A stretch of DNA of 64,000 nucleotides, taken from Branchiostoma floridae. Lineage: Eukaryota; Chordata; Leptocardii; Amphioxiformes; Branchiostomatidae. Location: NCBI RefSeq assembly GCF_000003815.2, contig NC_049979.1, positions 1,316,848 through 1,380,847 on the forward strand, read 5' to 3'. Below the pieces are notes generated by a model. The model searched no databases. It was not told the origin of the DNA and saw nothing but the letters and a program-made list of their open reading frames with translations. The position numbers and the translations under genes are program-made. Of this stretch, positions 11,361-23,031 are shown one piece after another; position 1 is the stretch's first letter, and each line of letters begins with the position of its first letter.

Positions 11361-13251
11361 ATATTTGTGGTCAGCATAACTTTAAAACCTAGACAGGTCC
11401 AACTAAATAACCTCAATGTCCAGACTTTGGCTCTCTTCAGCAAAGACCTTGAGGGTGCTGATTTTCTAAACATCCCAATAGCAATATACACAAAAACAAA
11501 AAATGTGAACATCATTGAATTGAATGTGTCTGAATACTAGTTAGAAAATACACTGTGAGGCGTCCACCTATATGCATTTCATTTGTATTATGGTTTTTTT
11601 TCATACATTTGTTTCAAGCATTACTCCTCATCTGGTGTACAGGTACATTTTTTTGTGATTTTCATACATACATATGTTGTTTGGGGAAAACGTGTTTGAT
11701 GGCATGGGTAAATACGTTGTCCATGCATGTATAACGCTACTTCGTTGCGACAATGCAATCGATATCGTGTTAGCAGCTGCTAACATGTACAAGTACACTA
11801 TATTCAAATACNNNNNNNNNNNNNNNNNNNNNNNNNNNNNNNNNNNNNNNNNNNNNNNNNNNNNNNNNNNNNNNNNNNNNNNNNNNNNNNNNNNNNNNNN
11901 NNNNNNNNNNNGCATCAGCTTCATAATAATTATTAGCAAGTATCTTTCTTTCTGTCCGATGTAAAAACTGCAGCGGTATGTGCTGTCATTCTGCAGGCTC
12001 AGTTAGACACATAATGAATGGTTCTTCACTTCAGCCCCATTTATGCATACTTCGCTTATACAGGGTGAAGGCAATAAAAAATCACGACAATGTTCGGAAT
12101 AGGAGTTACCCCTGAGCAATAGTACCCGTTGATCGTACAGAATGGAGTAAAATCTCATTACATAATAACTAGACACAGTAGGCAATACATGAACAGTACA
12201 TAAACAATAAAACACTTAAGCATCAGTCAATGATAAACACATGATAAAAAAAATTCCCCGCACAGATCGCTGTTCTAGTATGGCACCCATGACTCATCCG
12301 TAGCCTCATTAACATGTTCTACAAGTGGGGCATTTCAGTTCTATTGCACTCGGTTTCTTGAAGCTCGTTGACAAGAATGCAAGTGCAATATAGCCGATAT
12401 GCCATCAGAAAAGGCCCAACTCGTAGATCCTACTAAGGAGGCTAGTTTGTCCGTTAGATTTAAGGGAGAGTCTTAACATGCATACGTCACTCACAAACCA
12501 ATTCAGTAGCGAGGAATCTGAGTGCTTCACGATGCCTACTTAATTTACTGTATTTACTGGTGATTATGACTGGATTAATCATGTTAAGAACGTCTTCAAT
12601 TACCACACCTTTGGACATATCCTGATGAAACCTGAGTCTTATAAAGTAGAGTACATGTATATTGCCCACCACCTTCGCTACCGTCTACAATATACGCAAG
12701 ATACAAGAGTGGTTTAGCTACAGCACGATCAATTCAACACTATCTTTTCTCAACAAAAACCTTTATGATATAGATTACGTTAAAATAACGTAAAGCGATA
12801 ACTCAGTTAAGAATAAAAATCAGAAACAGAAAAGGCCCATTTCGTCCCAAGCAAATCGAAGATGAATTTCAATTTGTCATGGAACGCTCTGGATATGATG
12901 TTTTATGTGATAAGTTTTTCACATTTTTAAATTAAGTTCAGCAGATTTCACGAAACTCGATGCTATAGACAGATTTGCATATATCCTTTGATCATTTTAG
13001 ATGTAACGACTACCACAACACAAAATGGTATATAAGTATATAAAAGAATGCTTTGCTAGTAGAAAAAAATACAAAAAACTCAGGATTACCCTCAATTTTA
13101 ACATAACATCAAGATTTAGGCAAGAGTCACAATACCTTAATGTTTTAGAAATTCGACTACAATTTGAATTCGAATTTTGTACTACACAGTACATCCATGT
13201 ACATTCATGTATAGAGGCCTAATAATGGAGAAAATCGGAACGAAAATCTAC
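11361..13251. other. Intergenic stretch with one gap
   Basis: No gene, RNA or clear repeat seen. Contains a 100-N gap at 11812-11911. It lies downstream of the sialyltransferase and may contain its 3' untranslated region. Confidence 0.5.
11812..11911. other. Assembly gap (100 N)
   Basis: Exactly 100 N, unknown true size. Confidence 0.98.
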
Positions 13252-16200
13252 CTATTTCTTAAAAAGTATCACTGGCATGGTTCTGTATGCAGTACCAATG
13301 CTCCTCGCTTGTGGAGCTGCTGAAATACCCGAAATTCCGTCCGGCATGTCGTGAGCCCCGTAGACGTTGCTCGACAAATCCATCGTGTTGTCGTAGTAGT
13401 GGTAGCTCAGCGCCCTGCCTCGCGTGTCCTGGCTGNNNNNNNNNNNNNNNNNNNNNNNNNNNNNNNNNNNNNNNNNNNNNNNNNNNNNNNNNNNNNNNNN
13501 NNNNNNNNNNNNNNNNNNNNNNNNNNNNNNNNNNNATGTGAGCTCCCGCGGACGGTTGGCGGATCTCAAACCCAGCTTTTTTCCAATTCTGTAACACATA
13601 TTATCTGGATGCTCATCACGCATTTAACTACATAAACAATGACATACGCATGCTTTTGGGCCAACTAACAGAGCCAAGATAACTATCAAAACAGCAAATA
13701 TATTACAATGAGAATAGTGTTGAGATTAGATCTATTATTGTTTTGTTTACGTTGTCAGTTTTGATTATGCTACGTTTTAGTTATCTAGACTAAATGGCCC
13801 TTTAAAAAAAGCTGATCCAGTGATGATACAATAGAAGTCGTTTAATTGCACAGCCTATTTGCCAGCGTATGTCGTGCAATAATTCTACTGGTGCGATAAT
13901 GCGAAGTTATCCAGCTGGGCCGCACCGGTTTGGGATTTGGAGATTCCATGCAGTTAATAGAAGTGTGCGTTAATCCGTTGTGCAATTAACTGACTTTTAC
14001 TGTATATGCGATATGTGTTGTTTCTGTGTAAATAAAGTAGTAAATTGATAAATGGAAGAAGGAACTCACGCTTCCACCAGAGTGTTGATTGGTGCCGGAG
14101 GAAAAGCTGTCTTGATCGGCAGGTTGTGCCGAAGAACAGTCTGTATGATCACTCTCACGTACTTCTCTACACCAGAGGACCTTAGAGCAGGCACGTACAA
14201 GATCTGGTCGCCAACTTGTGTCAGACGTCGTAACAACCGATCATAATCATCCTTTGTTTCATTTTCCCATTGGCCGAAGTTATGCGCGATCACAGATGGG
14301 TTCATTGTAGTCAAGTTCGCCTTGGAGCCGACATCTTTCTCGTAACCTTCTATCTGAGGCAAGTTACACCGAATGACGAAGTCCATGGAGTCGATGTCCT
14401 GACCACAGGAACTGTTCAGCACAACGGCGGAGTTGCCCACGACTGCACACGTGTTGAAATGGCGGCCCTTCAGGGGGGATTCCTCTGGGAGTAACTTCAG
14501 GAAATCTTCCGTGACTTCGAATAGTTTCTCGTGACTGAGAGGCATTTCATATCTCAAACGCTGCCCGATCCGAAGGGAGGACCTCACAAATGTCAAGTGG
14601 TCCACGTTATAATAGGAATTGAGTATGTGTTGTCTGGAAGTGGAAACAACTCTATTTAGCCAGTTCGAGGAGTCAAAACCAACAGCAAGCCGTTTGTGAT
14701 GAAAATGTTCTTATTTGCTATTAACTTCTAGATTCTACAAATGTTGAGTCAAAGTCAGATCTAGAAATACTTAACTTTTTTAGGTTTTAAACTTATTTGA
14801 GAACAATTTAGACTTATTTGAGGACATTAGTGTACGTTTTACTTGTCTGATTATGTTTGCAATCTGCAGCATATCTTTGGCCATTTACAGCTACGTATAC
14901 TTTGAACGATTTACAATATGGTTGAAACTTTTTACTGTAGTACTTACCTCATTTTCTTCACCTCGGTACTGTTGAAACGGATTTTACTCTCATTCTTTGA
15001 CAGGGTAATCCCAGACCCCGATAGTTGTGTTGGGTTGTCCTGCACAGAGGCCTGAGGGGCGGAATCTGCTGTGACGCTCCCTGTGGTACCAGGCAGCCTT
15101 GATGTTGCTCCCAAGAAATCTTTGCTGTAAGAGGGTGATGGTAAAAAAAAGTAATAATTTCATTGTCATGACATGGTGACGTAGTCTGTGTAACACAATC
15201 TCTGCTGTCCGGGGCTGTAACTGACGCCCCCCCCCCCCCCCCAGTCTGTCTAATCCCCCGGAATTAATCATTTGCAAAATTCGGGCCACATTCGGGGCCA
15301 TTCAGGTGGGAATTCCAAATGGACCTTATATCCCCTTCACATTCACATGAGAAGGTATGAGCCAAAACGCCGTCAGAATGATTTTTTCTTCTATTCCTGG
15401 TAATTCGTAATGTATTCTAGAAATTATCACTGCATTTCAGATATTCTTCTGGCCACACTCTAGCAGGACTCGAAGTGGCTTGCCATTTCAATTCTCCATG
15501 GAATGAGATAAGAATGTTGGAATGCCGTAGAATACGGCCACACTGCAGTTATAATAGTTGAAATACACTCTTTAAATACACTATGAATGCCGTTCGATAA
15601 AACTTTCGGGTCAGTCAAAAGAATGGGCACAAATATCGGGAATGCAGTGAGAATTTCTAGAATACACTACGAATTCCCTAAGGAATAGAAGTGAATGTTC
15701 ATTCTGACGGCATTCCGGCCCATTCTTTTTCTCGTGTGAAGGGGCCTTAACAAGGTAGCAGACTTATTCATCCCGATGATGACGCGGTACATAAAATAGT
15801 ACGGATAAACTTGTTGAAGGAGAGGTAAAAGGCCTTATTTGAGAGACAGCCAGATATGATCTGTGCTGCGTGGTCACGGAAGGTGTCGACTCTGAGACTG
15901 TATGATTTGGACTGTGAAAGTTTTCTAAGTTCGTGTAACGAAAATTACGCAACTACCTTTCTAGTGTGAGCCGGCTGCTGTTATTTGACCTCTACAGAGC
16001 GGCGTTTCAAAGTTGGTGTGACAATGCGATACGCTGACAGGATTTTTTTTATTTTTTTAAAATATTTTGTGGCTTGTACCCAAAACTCAGACATATCCGT
16101 TTTTGTTATTCGTAAAGTGCACCCAAGTATAGAAATCCCCATAGGCCGACAACTTATTCCGCTACCATAATGGCGAACAAATAAACTGAGAAACTGAGCA

Positions 16201-16930
16201 GGCGCTATTCTCCAGAGTTACTGCATACACGTAACGTTACATTCATACATGCGACATCCAATAGGTTGTTACCAATGGCAACCTTTCAGGTGAAGTCACG
16301 GAACCTAAACGTCACTGGGCCAAAACAAGTTACGGAAAGGATCCGGTGACATTGTAAACAAGACCGGTTGAGTGCCGGTTACCATGTGTGCATGTGATTT
16401 TCAGTCTTTGTTACTTGAATAAAACTTTTATCCTTGTGTAAGTCAGGCCTTTGCTTGATTTTCTGACAGCTAACGTTATATGTCATGGCTTATCTTTTTC
16501 AAGTGTCCACACAAGATCAAATGCATCATCATGAAACAAATAAGCAGAAACAGAAGAACTCAGTGGTCTTTGGAAGGCAAAATTAACCAACATGTTGTCC
16601 TTTTGTTTCATCCATTTCGATGGAACCAAGGTCATTATTTAGGTGTCTTTAAAGCAACGATACATTTTTGCTTCGAAAAAGAAGGAAAGTTCATACACAC
16701 ACTCACACAAAAAACACATACCGCTGGGTCCCATGGAAGTTACTGGTTGCGTCCTTCAGGTGACGTCGTAGTCCTTCATACGTGAAGCGTTCGCGCCAAT
16801 TCACAAACAACATAACTAAAGTCAACACAAAGAAAAGGACCACCCCTGCCCTGAACATTCTTGGCCAGTTGCGACACAAGTTCTTGAACCACATGATAGA
16901 ATGTCCCCGCAGCAGATAACGTCCTTCCAT
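13252..16930 (-). CDS. Alpha-2,8-sialyltransferase (ST8Sia family), 4 exons, last exon damaged or misassembled
   Basis: Type II Golgi enzyme predicted to transfer sialic acid from CMP-sialic acid to glycan ends. Exons on the minus strand: 16930-16722, 15124-14948, 14633-14070, then 13588 to the stop; junction phases agree. Exon 1 gives a short cytoplasmic end and a signal anchor (VVLFFVLTLVMLFV). Exon 2 is a stem with KIRFNSTEV. Exon 3 holds sialylmotif L (CAVVGNSA, FVIRCNLP, DVGSKANLTTMNPS). Exon 4 starts in the motif S region, is cut by a 100-N gap, and resumes at LSYHYYDN (motif III). In the read frame the protein runs to 13252. Ignoring one extra base near 13350 recovers HDMPTE, the motif VS pattern Hx4E, then QQLHKRGALVLHTEP with a stop at 13269-13271. 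The ST8 assignment is firm; the subtype (nearest by eye to the ST8SIA2/4 type) is not. Confidence 0.88.
13269..13588 (-). CDS. Sialyltransferase exon 4 (motifs S, III and VS)
   Basis: The acceptor TATGTGTTACAG precedes AATTGG. Phase 2 from exon 3 selects the frame IGKKLGLRSANRPRELT before the gap. The alternative frame (NWKKAGFEIRQPSAG) looks superficially motif-S-like but needs a different phase. After the gap, YHYYDN and the HDMP part of motif VS are in one frame, and the conserved TEFRVFQQLHKRG continuation is in the next. The gap removes the core of motif S. Confidence 0.75.
13436..13535. other. Assembly gap (100 N) inside a coding exon
   Basis: Falls inside exon 4 of the sialyltransferase, so its true size decides the frame relation between the two halves of that exon. 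Confidence 0.98.
15324..15752. mobile_element. MITE with long terminal inverted repeats, in sialyltransferase intron 1
   Basis: The left arm reads CCCCTTCACATTCACATGAG, later GCCGTCAGAATG, CTTCTATTCC and TGTATTCTAGAAATT. The right arm read backwards gives GGCCCCTTCACACGAG, GCCGTCAGAATG, CTTCTATTCC and TGTATTCTAGAAATT. The arms are about 130-140 bp with several mismatches, so the element could fold into a long hairpin. The outer ends carry TTA/TTAA-like sequence, but the target duplication is unclear. Confidence 0.8.
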
Positions 16931-17385
16931 CGTGACTGTGTGACTTTCCTGTTATGACAAAAACTGGAACCAGAACCCGATATGGCCCGCCCTGCCAGCC
17001 AGCCAGTGTCCTCGCCAGGTAATGAAGCGTCTCAACTTTCAAAAGCCATTCACAATCAGATTCAGTAGCTTGTTCAAACCTCGGAGGAATGTATATAACG
17101 TTATTGTTTCCACATACAGCGAAGTCTTGTCCGGCGTATGCTGCAAGCCTGCAAGGAGGATTTCCCAATACGTCTAGGTTCAGGTGAGGAAACTGAATTC
17201 AAGTGCCCATCGTCTTTTTGACAGAGACGCCACCTATCAAGATGCTGAAGAACTACAACAACAACCACTATGACGACGACTGCCCGAAATAGCCACAGGT
17301 TGCATCACAACTACGCAAAACATACCCCTTATAAGCTTGGATTCGCGTCGTCGCGGTTACATCCGAGACGGGACAGTTGCAGAAG
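16931..17385. promoter_or_regulatory. Probable shared divergent promoter region
   Basis: The 455 bp between the initiation codons of the sialyltransferase (leftward) and TRPT1 (rightward) must hold both 5' untranslated regions and at least one promoter, unless either gene has distant non-coding first exons. I see no convincing TATA box at a useful distance. The placement is inferred from gene arrangement, not from a motif. Confidence 0.45.
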
Positions 17386-20300
17386 ATGAGCCAGGCAGAA
17401 GGGAGGAGCAGAGGGAAAGGATCTGGCCGAGGAGTGAGTAAAATATTTGCTCACGAAATAGTTAAGTTTATGAATCAGCCCCCCTCCCCCTTACGTTGAA
17501 AGTTATTCTTCCGTAGGCAACTGACCTTATTAGCTTTTACAGTTTCAGTGTGCGGTGCCAGTGTGCGATCTCAACTGAAACTTTGACCATGTAGCCGAAG
17601 TTTTATAGTTCAGAAAAATCTTACACTGGTAGAGCTGCTCTAGCCAACATCAACCTTATTTCTAATGAAAATATTTCATTAATTTTACCCTCTTACTAGC
17701 TAGTAGTCTTACTTCTTAGTAACTACGGTCTTAGTCTTAGAAGTCTTAGAAACAGTTGCCAGTGGTTGCATTGCTTTCTGGTTAAGATATTCATTGTCCG
17801 TTTATCTGGAGAACTTTAAACTTTGATACACAGCCTTATGCCAAACAATTAAAACAAATCAGTACAGACCGTTGTTTTGCACCTGTCTGTGTGTTTGTGT
17901 GTGAACAGAGAAGGAGGAGAGGACAGAGAGCACATGGGGCAGAGGCAAGTGTACTAGTAATCCCATTGTGGTTTGGCTGGGCTCTCTCTTGCCAGGCTCT
18001 TTGGGGGCAGAGCGGGCTTTCAGCCACCAGCGTAATCCTATTAACAATATTGTCCACCACGATAGACCGCTGTGGTTCACAAATTAAACTCCGCAACCAC
18101 CCAAACTTCTCAGTTCAGTTTAGTTCAGTTCTAAACTTCTACCCAAAGATTGCTAGTACCCCAGATTAAACTTATTCTTCTACCCCAAAGAGCACCCAGC
18201 GAACCCATGAAGAGATGGTCAAACTCATACTTTCTTTCTGTGTCCATAATGTTATCTGTAATGTAACGTAATGTTACATCGTACCACTATCACATTCACA
18301 ATCACAATGGTGTTACAAATATGATTTTTTTCGTTAGACTGGACTGTAAATTCATATTGTATCAACTGAAATATATTTTCAACTGTTCAGGGTGGCCACA
18401 ACATCAAGCTGTCCAAGTCGCTGTCCTATCTGCTGAGACATGGAGCTGCCAAGATGGGCTTCCAGCTGGACCCAGGTCAGATATAGGTCACTGTCTTAAC
18501 CCCTCACCTCTGACCCTTAACCCTTACCTGCTAAGACATTGACCTGTCGAGCTAGATTGGTTTCTAACTGCCTTTCTAATTCAGCCCATTACCCGGCCCC
18601 AACCCCTCAACTCTGACCCTTAACTCATTATGCCCTTACCTGCTCCAAGATGGGTTTCCAATGGTATCCAGGTCAGATACAGGTCACTATTCTAACCCCT
18701 GACATCTGACCCTTAACTCGTAGCCCTTACAGGTCTGCTCCAAGATGGGTTTCCAACGGGACCCAGACCAAACACAGGTCGCTACCCTAACCCCTCACCC
18801 TTATCCCCTAACCCTAATACTAGTGTGCCAAGATGTGGATCCAAGTCAGATACATAAACACAGAATTAGAAGACAACCAGTATGTAAATATATGGACGTG
18901 ATTTACACGAGCTTAAAGTTAAAAGTTAAACCCTTCCCGCGCCAAGGGCAGTGCCCACTTCTGGCGCATAGGGCGGTGCCCATCTCTGTTTCGTTAGCCC
19001 TGGGTCACACACAACGCAATCACTACAGCGGGGGGCTAGTCCACTGGTAGTGGTGTGTGTTCAACTTCCATACTCTTTCCCGAATGCTGAGTGCTAAGCA
19101 GAGAAAGCAGCATGTACCATTTCGAACTCACGACCTTCCGAATGCAAGGCGAACACTCTACCCACTAGGCCATTGCACGAGCTTGCCAGCTGGTAAACAG
19201 GTTAGTCAAAAAAAAGTTTCTGATTTTTGTGGGGCGAGGCTCAGAACTTAGCAATGATGAACTCAAATCTGGGAATTCAAAGGAACCAATTATCCAATTG
19301 AACGATACACAAAGAAATAATGCTCCATGGCCTGTTCAAAGGCATAAATGGAACTGCTTTTCTTTACTAGCTGAAGTTTTGCTCTGTGAATGTTGTCTTC
19401 TTTTTAGTGTGTGGCACTGTACTATGAAGTATTCCAACGCTATGGCGAAAACCCTCTGCTGTAGGGCAATCCGTAAATATCCTACCATCTTCCCACACCC
19501 GCAGTACAAAAACTATCCAGTCCTAGAGGCAAAGTTACCCATCAAAATATAAAAGGATTCTCTTTCTTGTGTTGTGGTTTTTGGCTTGTAAATTGTTTAA
19601 AATGCCAGAAATTTGCCGTTAAAAATGGCGCGCAGTAAGTGGAGATGTCGGATCCACGCTTCTGATACTACTGATCAGTTTGCTACAGGCCTTAAATTCT
19701 TGCCTCTGTTTTTATCCTCCCCCAGGCGGCTTCCTGTATGTGGACGAGGTTCTGAAACACCCGCAGTTCAAACGCTACACCGCGGACGACGTGCGGCAGG
19801 TGGTCGCTGACAACGACAAGAAACGTTTTGCTCTTCAGGAGGAGGAGGGGACCGGGAGGCTGCAGATCAGGGCCAATCAGGGCCACACGCTGGAGGTGAG
19901 GATGGTTTGTGACAGTAGTTTAGACAGAGATTGTATTGTAGAAGCATAAAGGGTATATTCTGTGAAACACACTTACACACTGCAGACACATGCACACATA
20001 CACACGCTGGAGGTGAGGATGGTAACTGTATGTGACAGTAGTCTAGAAATATGTTGAACCATAAAGGGTATATTCTGTGAAACACACGTACCAGTACACA
20101 CATACTGGACACACATATACATGCATGCACACACACAGGCAAGAACATTAAACTGGGTTGTCATCTTACCTGCACCATTCAATAACAGAGAGAGAGAAAT
20201 ATAAATCATACTAGAATTGTTCAAGAACCATTGCTATTTATTCTTTTATACTTTATAGGTGGTAACAGTCAATGCAGCTAATAACAATCCATGTACACCT

Positions 20301-23031
20301 ACATCATAGGACATTTATGTAGAAAACCCAGTACATGGACCAGTGCAGATTAGGTGCAGGTAGACACCAGAAATACCTGCACAGCTCCAATTTTACCTGT
20401 ACTAACCTGCATATGCAGGTGGTATTTCGAGCCCTGGTTGTACAATGTTCTACATTTCTGTTGCCAGGTGGAGGAGCTGGACCTGACCCCCATCACGGAC
20501 CCTGCGGAGGCCCCCACGGTGGTGCACGGGACCTTCCTCAGCTGCTGGGACAAGATCAGGACTCAGGTACGGAACAGCACAGCAAGACAGCTGTTTCCAG
20601 CATCAGACATTTTTCTGTTCCACTCATGTAATGAAGATCAGTTTTTGGACAAACGAGGTGAAAGTTTTGTCCAACCCAGCAAGAATATTCTGTTGTGAGA
20701 TGGTGGGATAAGTCCTTGCCACAGCCATGTGTAGATAAGTTAACATTAAACACCTTAGGGCAACTTATTTCCTTCCATTTCATGATGGAAATCTGGCAAG
20801 AGGACATTATAGTGAAAACAAAGAGCAGGGAGTTTGTTTGTTTATTTGAACCTTTTCAGCCTGCAGGCCGCTTTTCATTAAGGTTATGAGGTAAAAGTAA
20901 CTTGAATATGCCTGACATTGTATTATCTCCACAGTGTACTATAAGTACACTTCTCCCTCACACTCTGTTTTCATGTTGATCTTCCAGTTCAGAAATTTGT
21001 GTTGAAATCCTACTGCCTTAAAAAAGATAGAGGATTAACCTTTAACTGTTTTTTTTACCTTAAAGTTAAACTTTGTACCTCTTTCCCATTTTTACCTTTA
21101 ACAGTCATATGCATATAGTTCACGAGTGGAAAAGATTAATAGTTAATTTTTAATTCCTGTGCAGGGCCTGTCCAGGATGAGGAGGAACCACATCCACTTT
21201 GCACCGGGGGAGCCAGGGGAGGACGGGGTCATCAGTGGTCAGAATCTTTCTGTTTGTTTCCTTTTTCTTCCTTTTGTTTCACATAACTGTACAACTGCTG
21301 CAACACACAAGTTTCGTACAGTAAGAATTTCAAAAGTAAACGCCCACCTCAGCACTACTCGGCAGTATTGTAAATAAATGTTATTCAACACAGCTGCTAA
21401 GATGAGGTCTTAGGAGCAGCATTGATTAAAATGGAAAGAAGTACAATCTGCAGAATACTGGAAGGTTTTATCAACTCATACAATGTACCTGAATGACGTT
21501 TGTGTTCAGCACCGCGTGATAATTAACACAAGCTTAAGTTGTAGCTCTTCTCCATTTATGATCAGCATATTCTGTCCATCATTCCCAACCACAACTTGAC
21601 TATGTGAATAAAAGTAGGAAAGAACAAATATTAAAAACAACTGTACATGTATGCTGAACAGTTCTAACTATTTGAATCTTGAAATCTGTCAGTGAATGGT
21701 TTATTTTTATGAACTTTATATCATTGTTTTCTTTTTCGTTCTTTCCAGGGATGAGAAGAACATGTCAAGTTCTGGTCTTCATCGACATGGAGGCAGCCAT
21801 GAGAGGTGAGGGAGTGTGACTGCCTGAATTTCTGTGTTCCAGGGTTGTAGCCAGCACCAGTCCTTCCGTCCTTTGACGGAATTTTGCAGCTGGGGACAGA
21901 AAAAAAATTTGCCCATTCCGTCCTCTGTGAGCAAAATTTAACCCTCAACTTGCATGAAATATCATTTCAGAGAGTCTACATTTCAAAATTTTCCTTGGGA
22001 GCATACCTCCGGACCCCCTAGCAACGCTGCGCAAAAGCCATTCAGAATCGAGGGGACGGAAAATGATTTCTGGCTGGCTACAATCCTGCTGTGTTCTCAT
22101 TTTTTCAGAATTCATAGTAAAACTTTCTATATTTCTTTGAAATGGTAGACCACTTTGGTTTAGAAAGACTTTGGTTTGGTTTGGGTTATTCTTACCACCT
22201 GGGTTTTGGATCAAATGTCCTGTCGTTACACCACGTGACCACTTCATGTTATATCAGTTTCCTTTCTTAGTTTCTTTACTTTAAACGTGATGTTGTATTT
22301 CCAGATGGCCTGCAGTTTTTCCGTTCTGCCAACAATGTGATCCTGAGTCCAGGTAATGAGGAGGGGCTCATCCCACCTAAGTACTTCCAGCAGGTCTTAC
22401 AGGCCAGACCAAGTGAGTTGTCAGTTTGTTTGCTTTTTTTCTTTTTCTGAGCCTTTCTTCATTTATTTAAAACTCAAATTGCCTGAAAAACTAATATTGG
22501 CTTGCTGGCTGCTGTTCATAAATTTTTGAGGCCATGATGGGAGAAAACGACACAGCTAGATATGCAAAGGTTAGGTGGAACAGGTTGTTCGTTGTATTAT
22601 AACCAACTGCACTGAATGGCAGGTATAATAGCTATACAGATACAGGAGCCAGTGTGTTACACTGAAAATAAAGGGTGGTTATACTGGCTATACAGATACA
22701 AAAGCTGATGTGTTACACTGAATGGTGGTTATACCAGCTATACAGATAAAGGAGCCAGTGTGTTACAATGAAGGGTGGTTATACTGGCTTTACAGATACA
22801 GATGCTGCTGTGGACGGCAGTTATATGGGCTATACAGAATACAGAAGCTGGTGTGTAACACCAAAGGGCTATTATACCAGCTATACATATACCGACATGT
22901 ACTGACACATATACAGATACCTTCCCTCATCCACTATAGCATGACTGTACAATGAGGCAGATATCATTTGACCAATGCTGTTCTGTTCATTTCCAGGGAG
23001 AGTTCTTCCGCTGGACTTGCCGTCGTCATGA
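17386..23031 (+). CDS. TRPT1: tRNA 2'-phosphotransferase (Tpt1/KptA family), 8 exons, complete
   Basis: Removes the 2'-phosphate left at tRNA splice junctions, using NAD+ as acceptor. Exons: 17386-17433, 18391-18475, 19726-19895, 20468-20566, 21165-21237, 21749-21805, 22305-22412 and 22997-23031. Total 675 nt, 224 residues, all junctions GT-AG and phase-consistent. Family hallmarks in order: LSKSLSYLLRHGA (RHG carries catalytic/NAD-binding residues), GGFLYVDEVL, KKRFAL, IRANQGHT, VVHGTF, GLSRMRRNHIHFA, SGMRRTCQVLVFIDMEAA, DGLQFFRSANNVILSPG and IPPKYF. The length matches animal TRPT1. The short basic N-terminus from exon 1 is poorly conserved in the family. The stop in exon 8 follows directly after the PRRVLPLDLPSS end. 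Introns 2 and 3 contain duplicated copies of the preceding exon ends. Confidence 0.95.
18440..18860 (+). repeat. Tandem degenerate copies of the end of TRPT1 exon 2 with its splice donor
   Basis: The exon 2 end GCCAAGATGGGCTTCCAG plus intron start GTCAGATATAGGTCACTG recurs at about 18645 (CCAAGATGGGTTTCCAATGG, then CAGGTCAGATACAGGTCACT), about 18740 (CCAAGATGGGTTTCCAACGG) and, more degraded, about 18828. Stretches of TAACCCCTCACCTCTGACCC lie between. At least one copy retains a candidate GT donor. Confidence 0.85.
18920..19185 (-). mobile_element. tRNA-derived SINE, second family
   Basis: Read on the minus strand it has a tRNA-like head (TGGCCTAGTGGGTAGAGTG as A-box region, GGTCGTGAGTTCGAA near the B-box). 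A body with TGCTTAGCACTC and GGGCACCGCCCTATGCGCC follows. Related copies occur at 34.34-34.66, 40.22-40.35, 55.75-55.99 and 60.54-60.67 kb. Confidence 0.75.
19880..20105 (+). repeat. Duplicated end of TRPT1 exon 3 with its splice donor
   Basis: CACACGCTGGAGGTGAGGAT spans the real exon 3 donor at 19896 and recurs exactly about 116 bp downstream near 20000, followed in both places by TGTGACAGTAG and GGGTATATTCTGTGAAACAC. The second copy is an intronic decoy donor. CA-rich sequence fills the rest. Confidence 0.85.
22615..22900 (+). repeat. Minisatellite of about 50-60 bp unit in TRPT1 intron 7
   Basis: About five to six degenerate units built on GGTTATACTGGCTATACAGA, then TACAGGAGCCAGTGTGTTAC, then ACTGAA. 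Units vary by small insertions. It lies just before the last exon. Confidence 0.85.

Noticed and set aside
13259-13597. Alternative frame NWKKAGFEIRQPSAG for the start of sialyltransferase exon 4
   Set aside because: It does not agree with the phase 2 end of exon 3. It is kept only as a weak alternative because the following gap prevents a decision.
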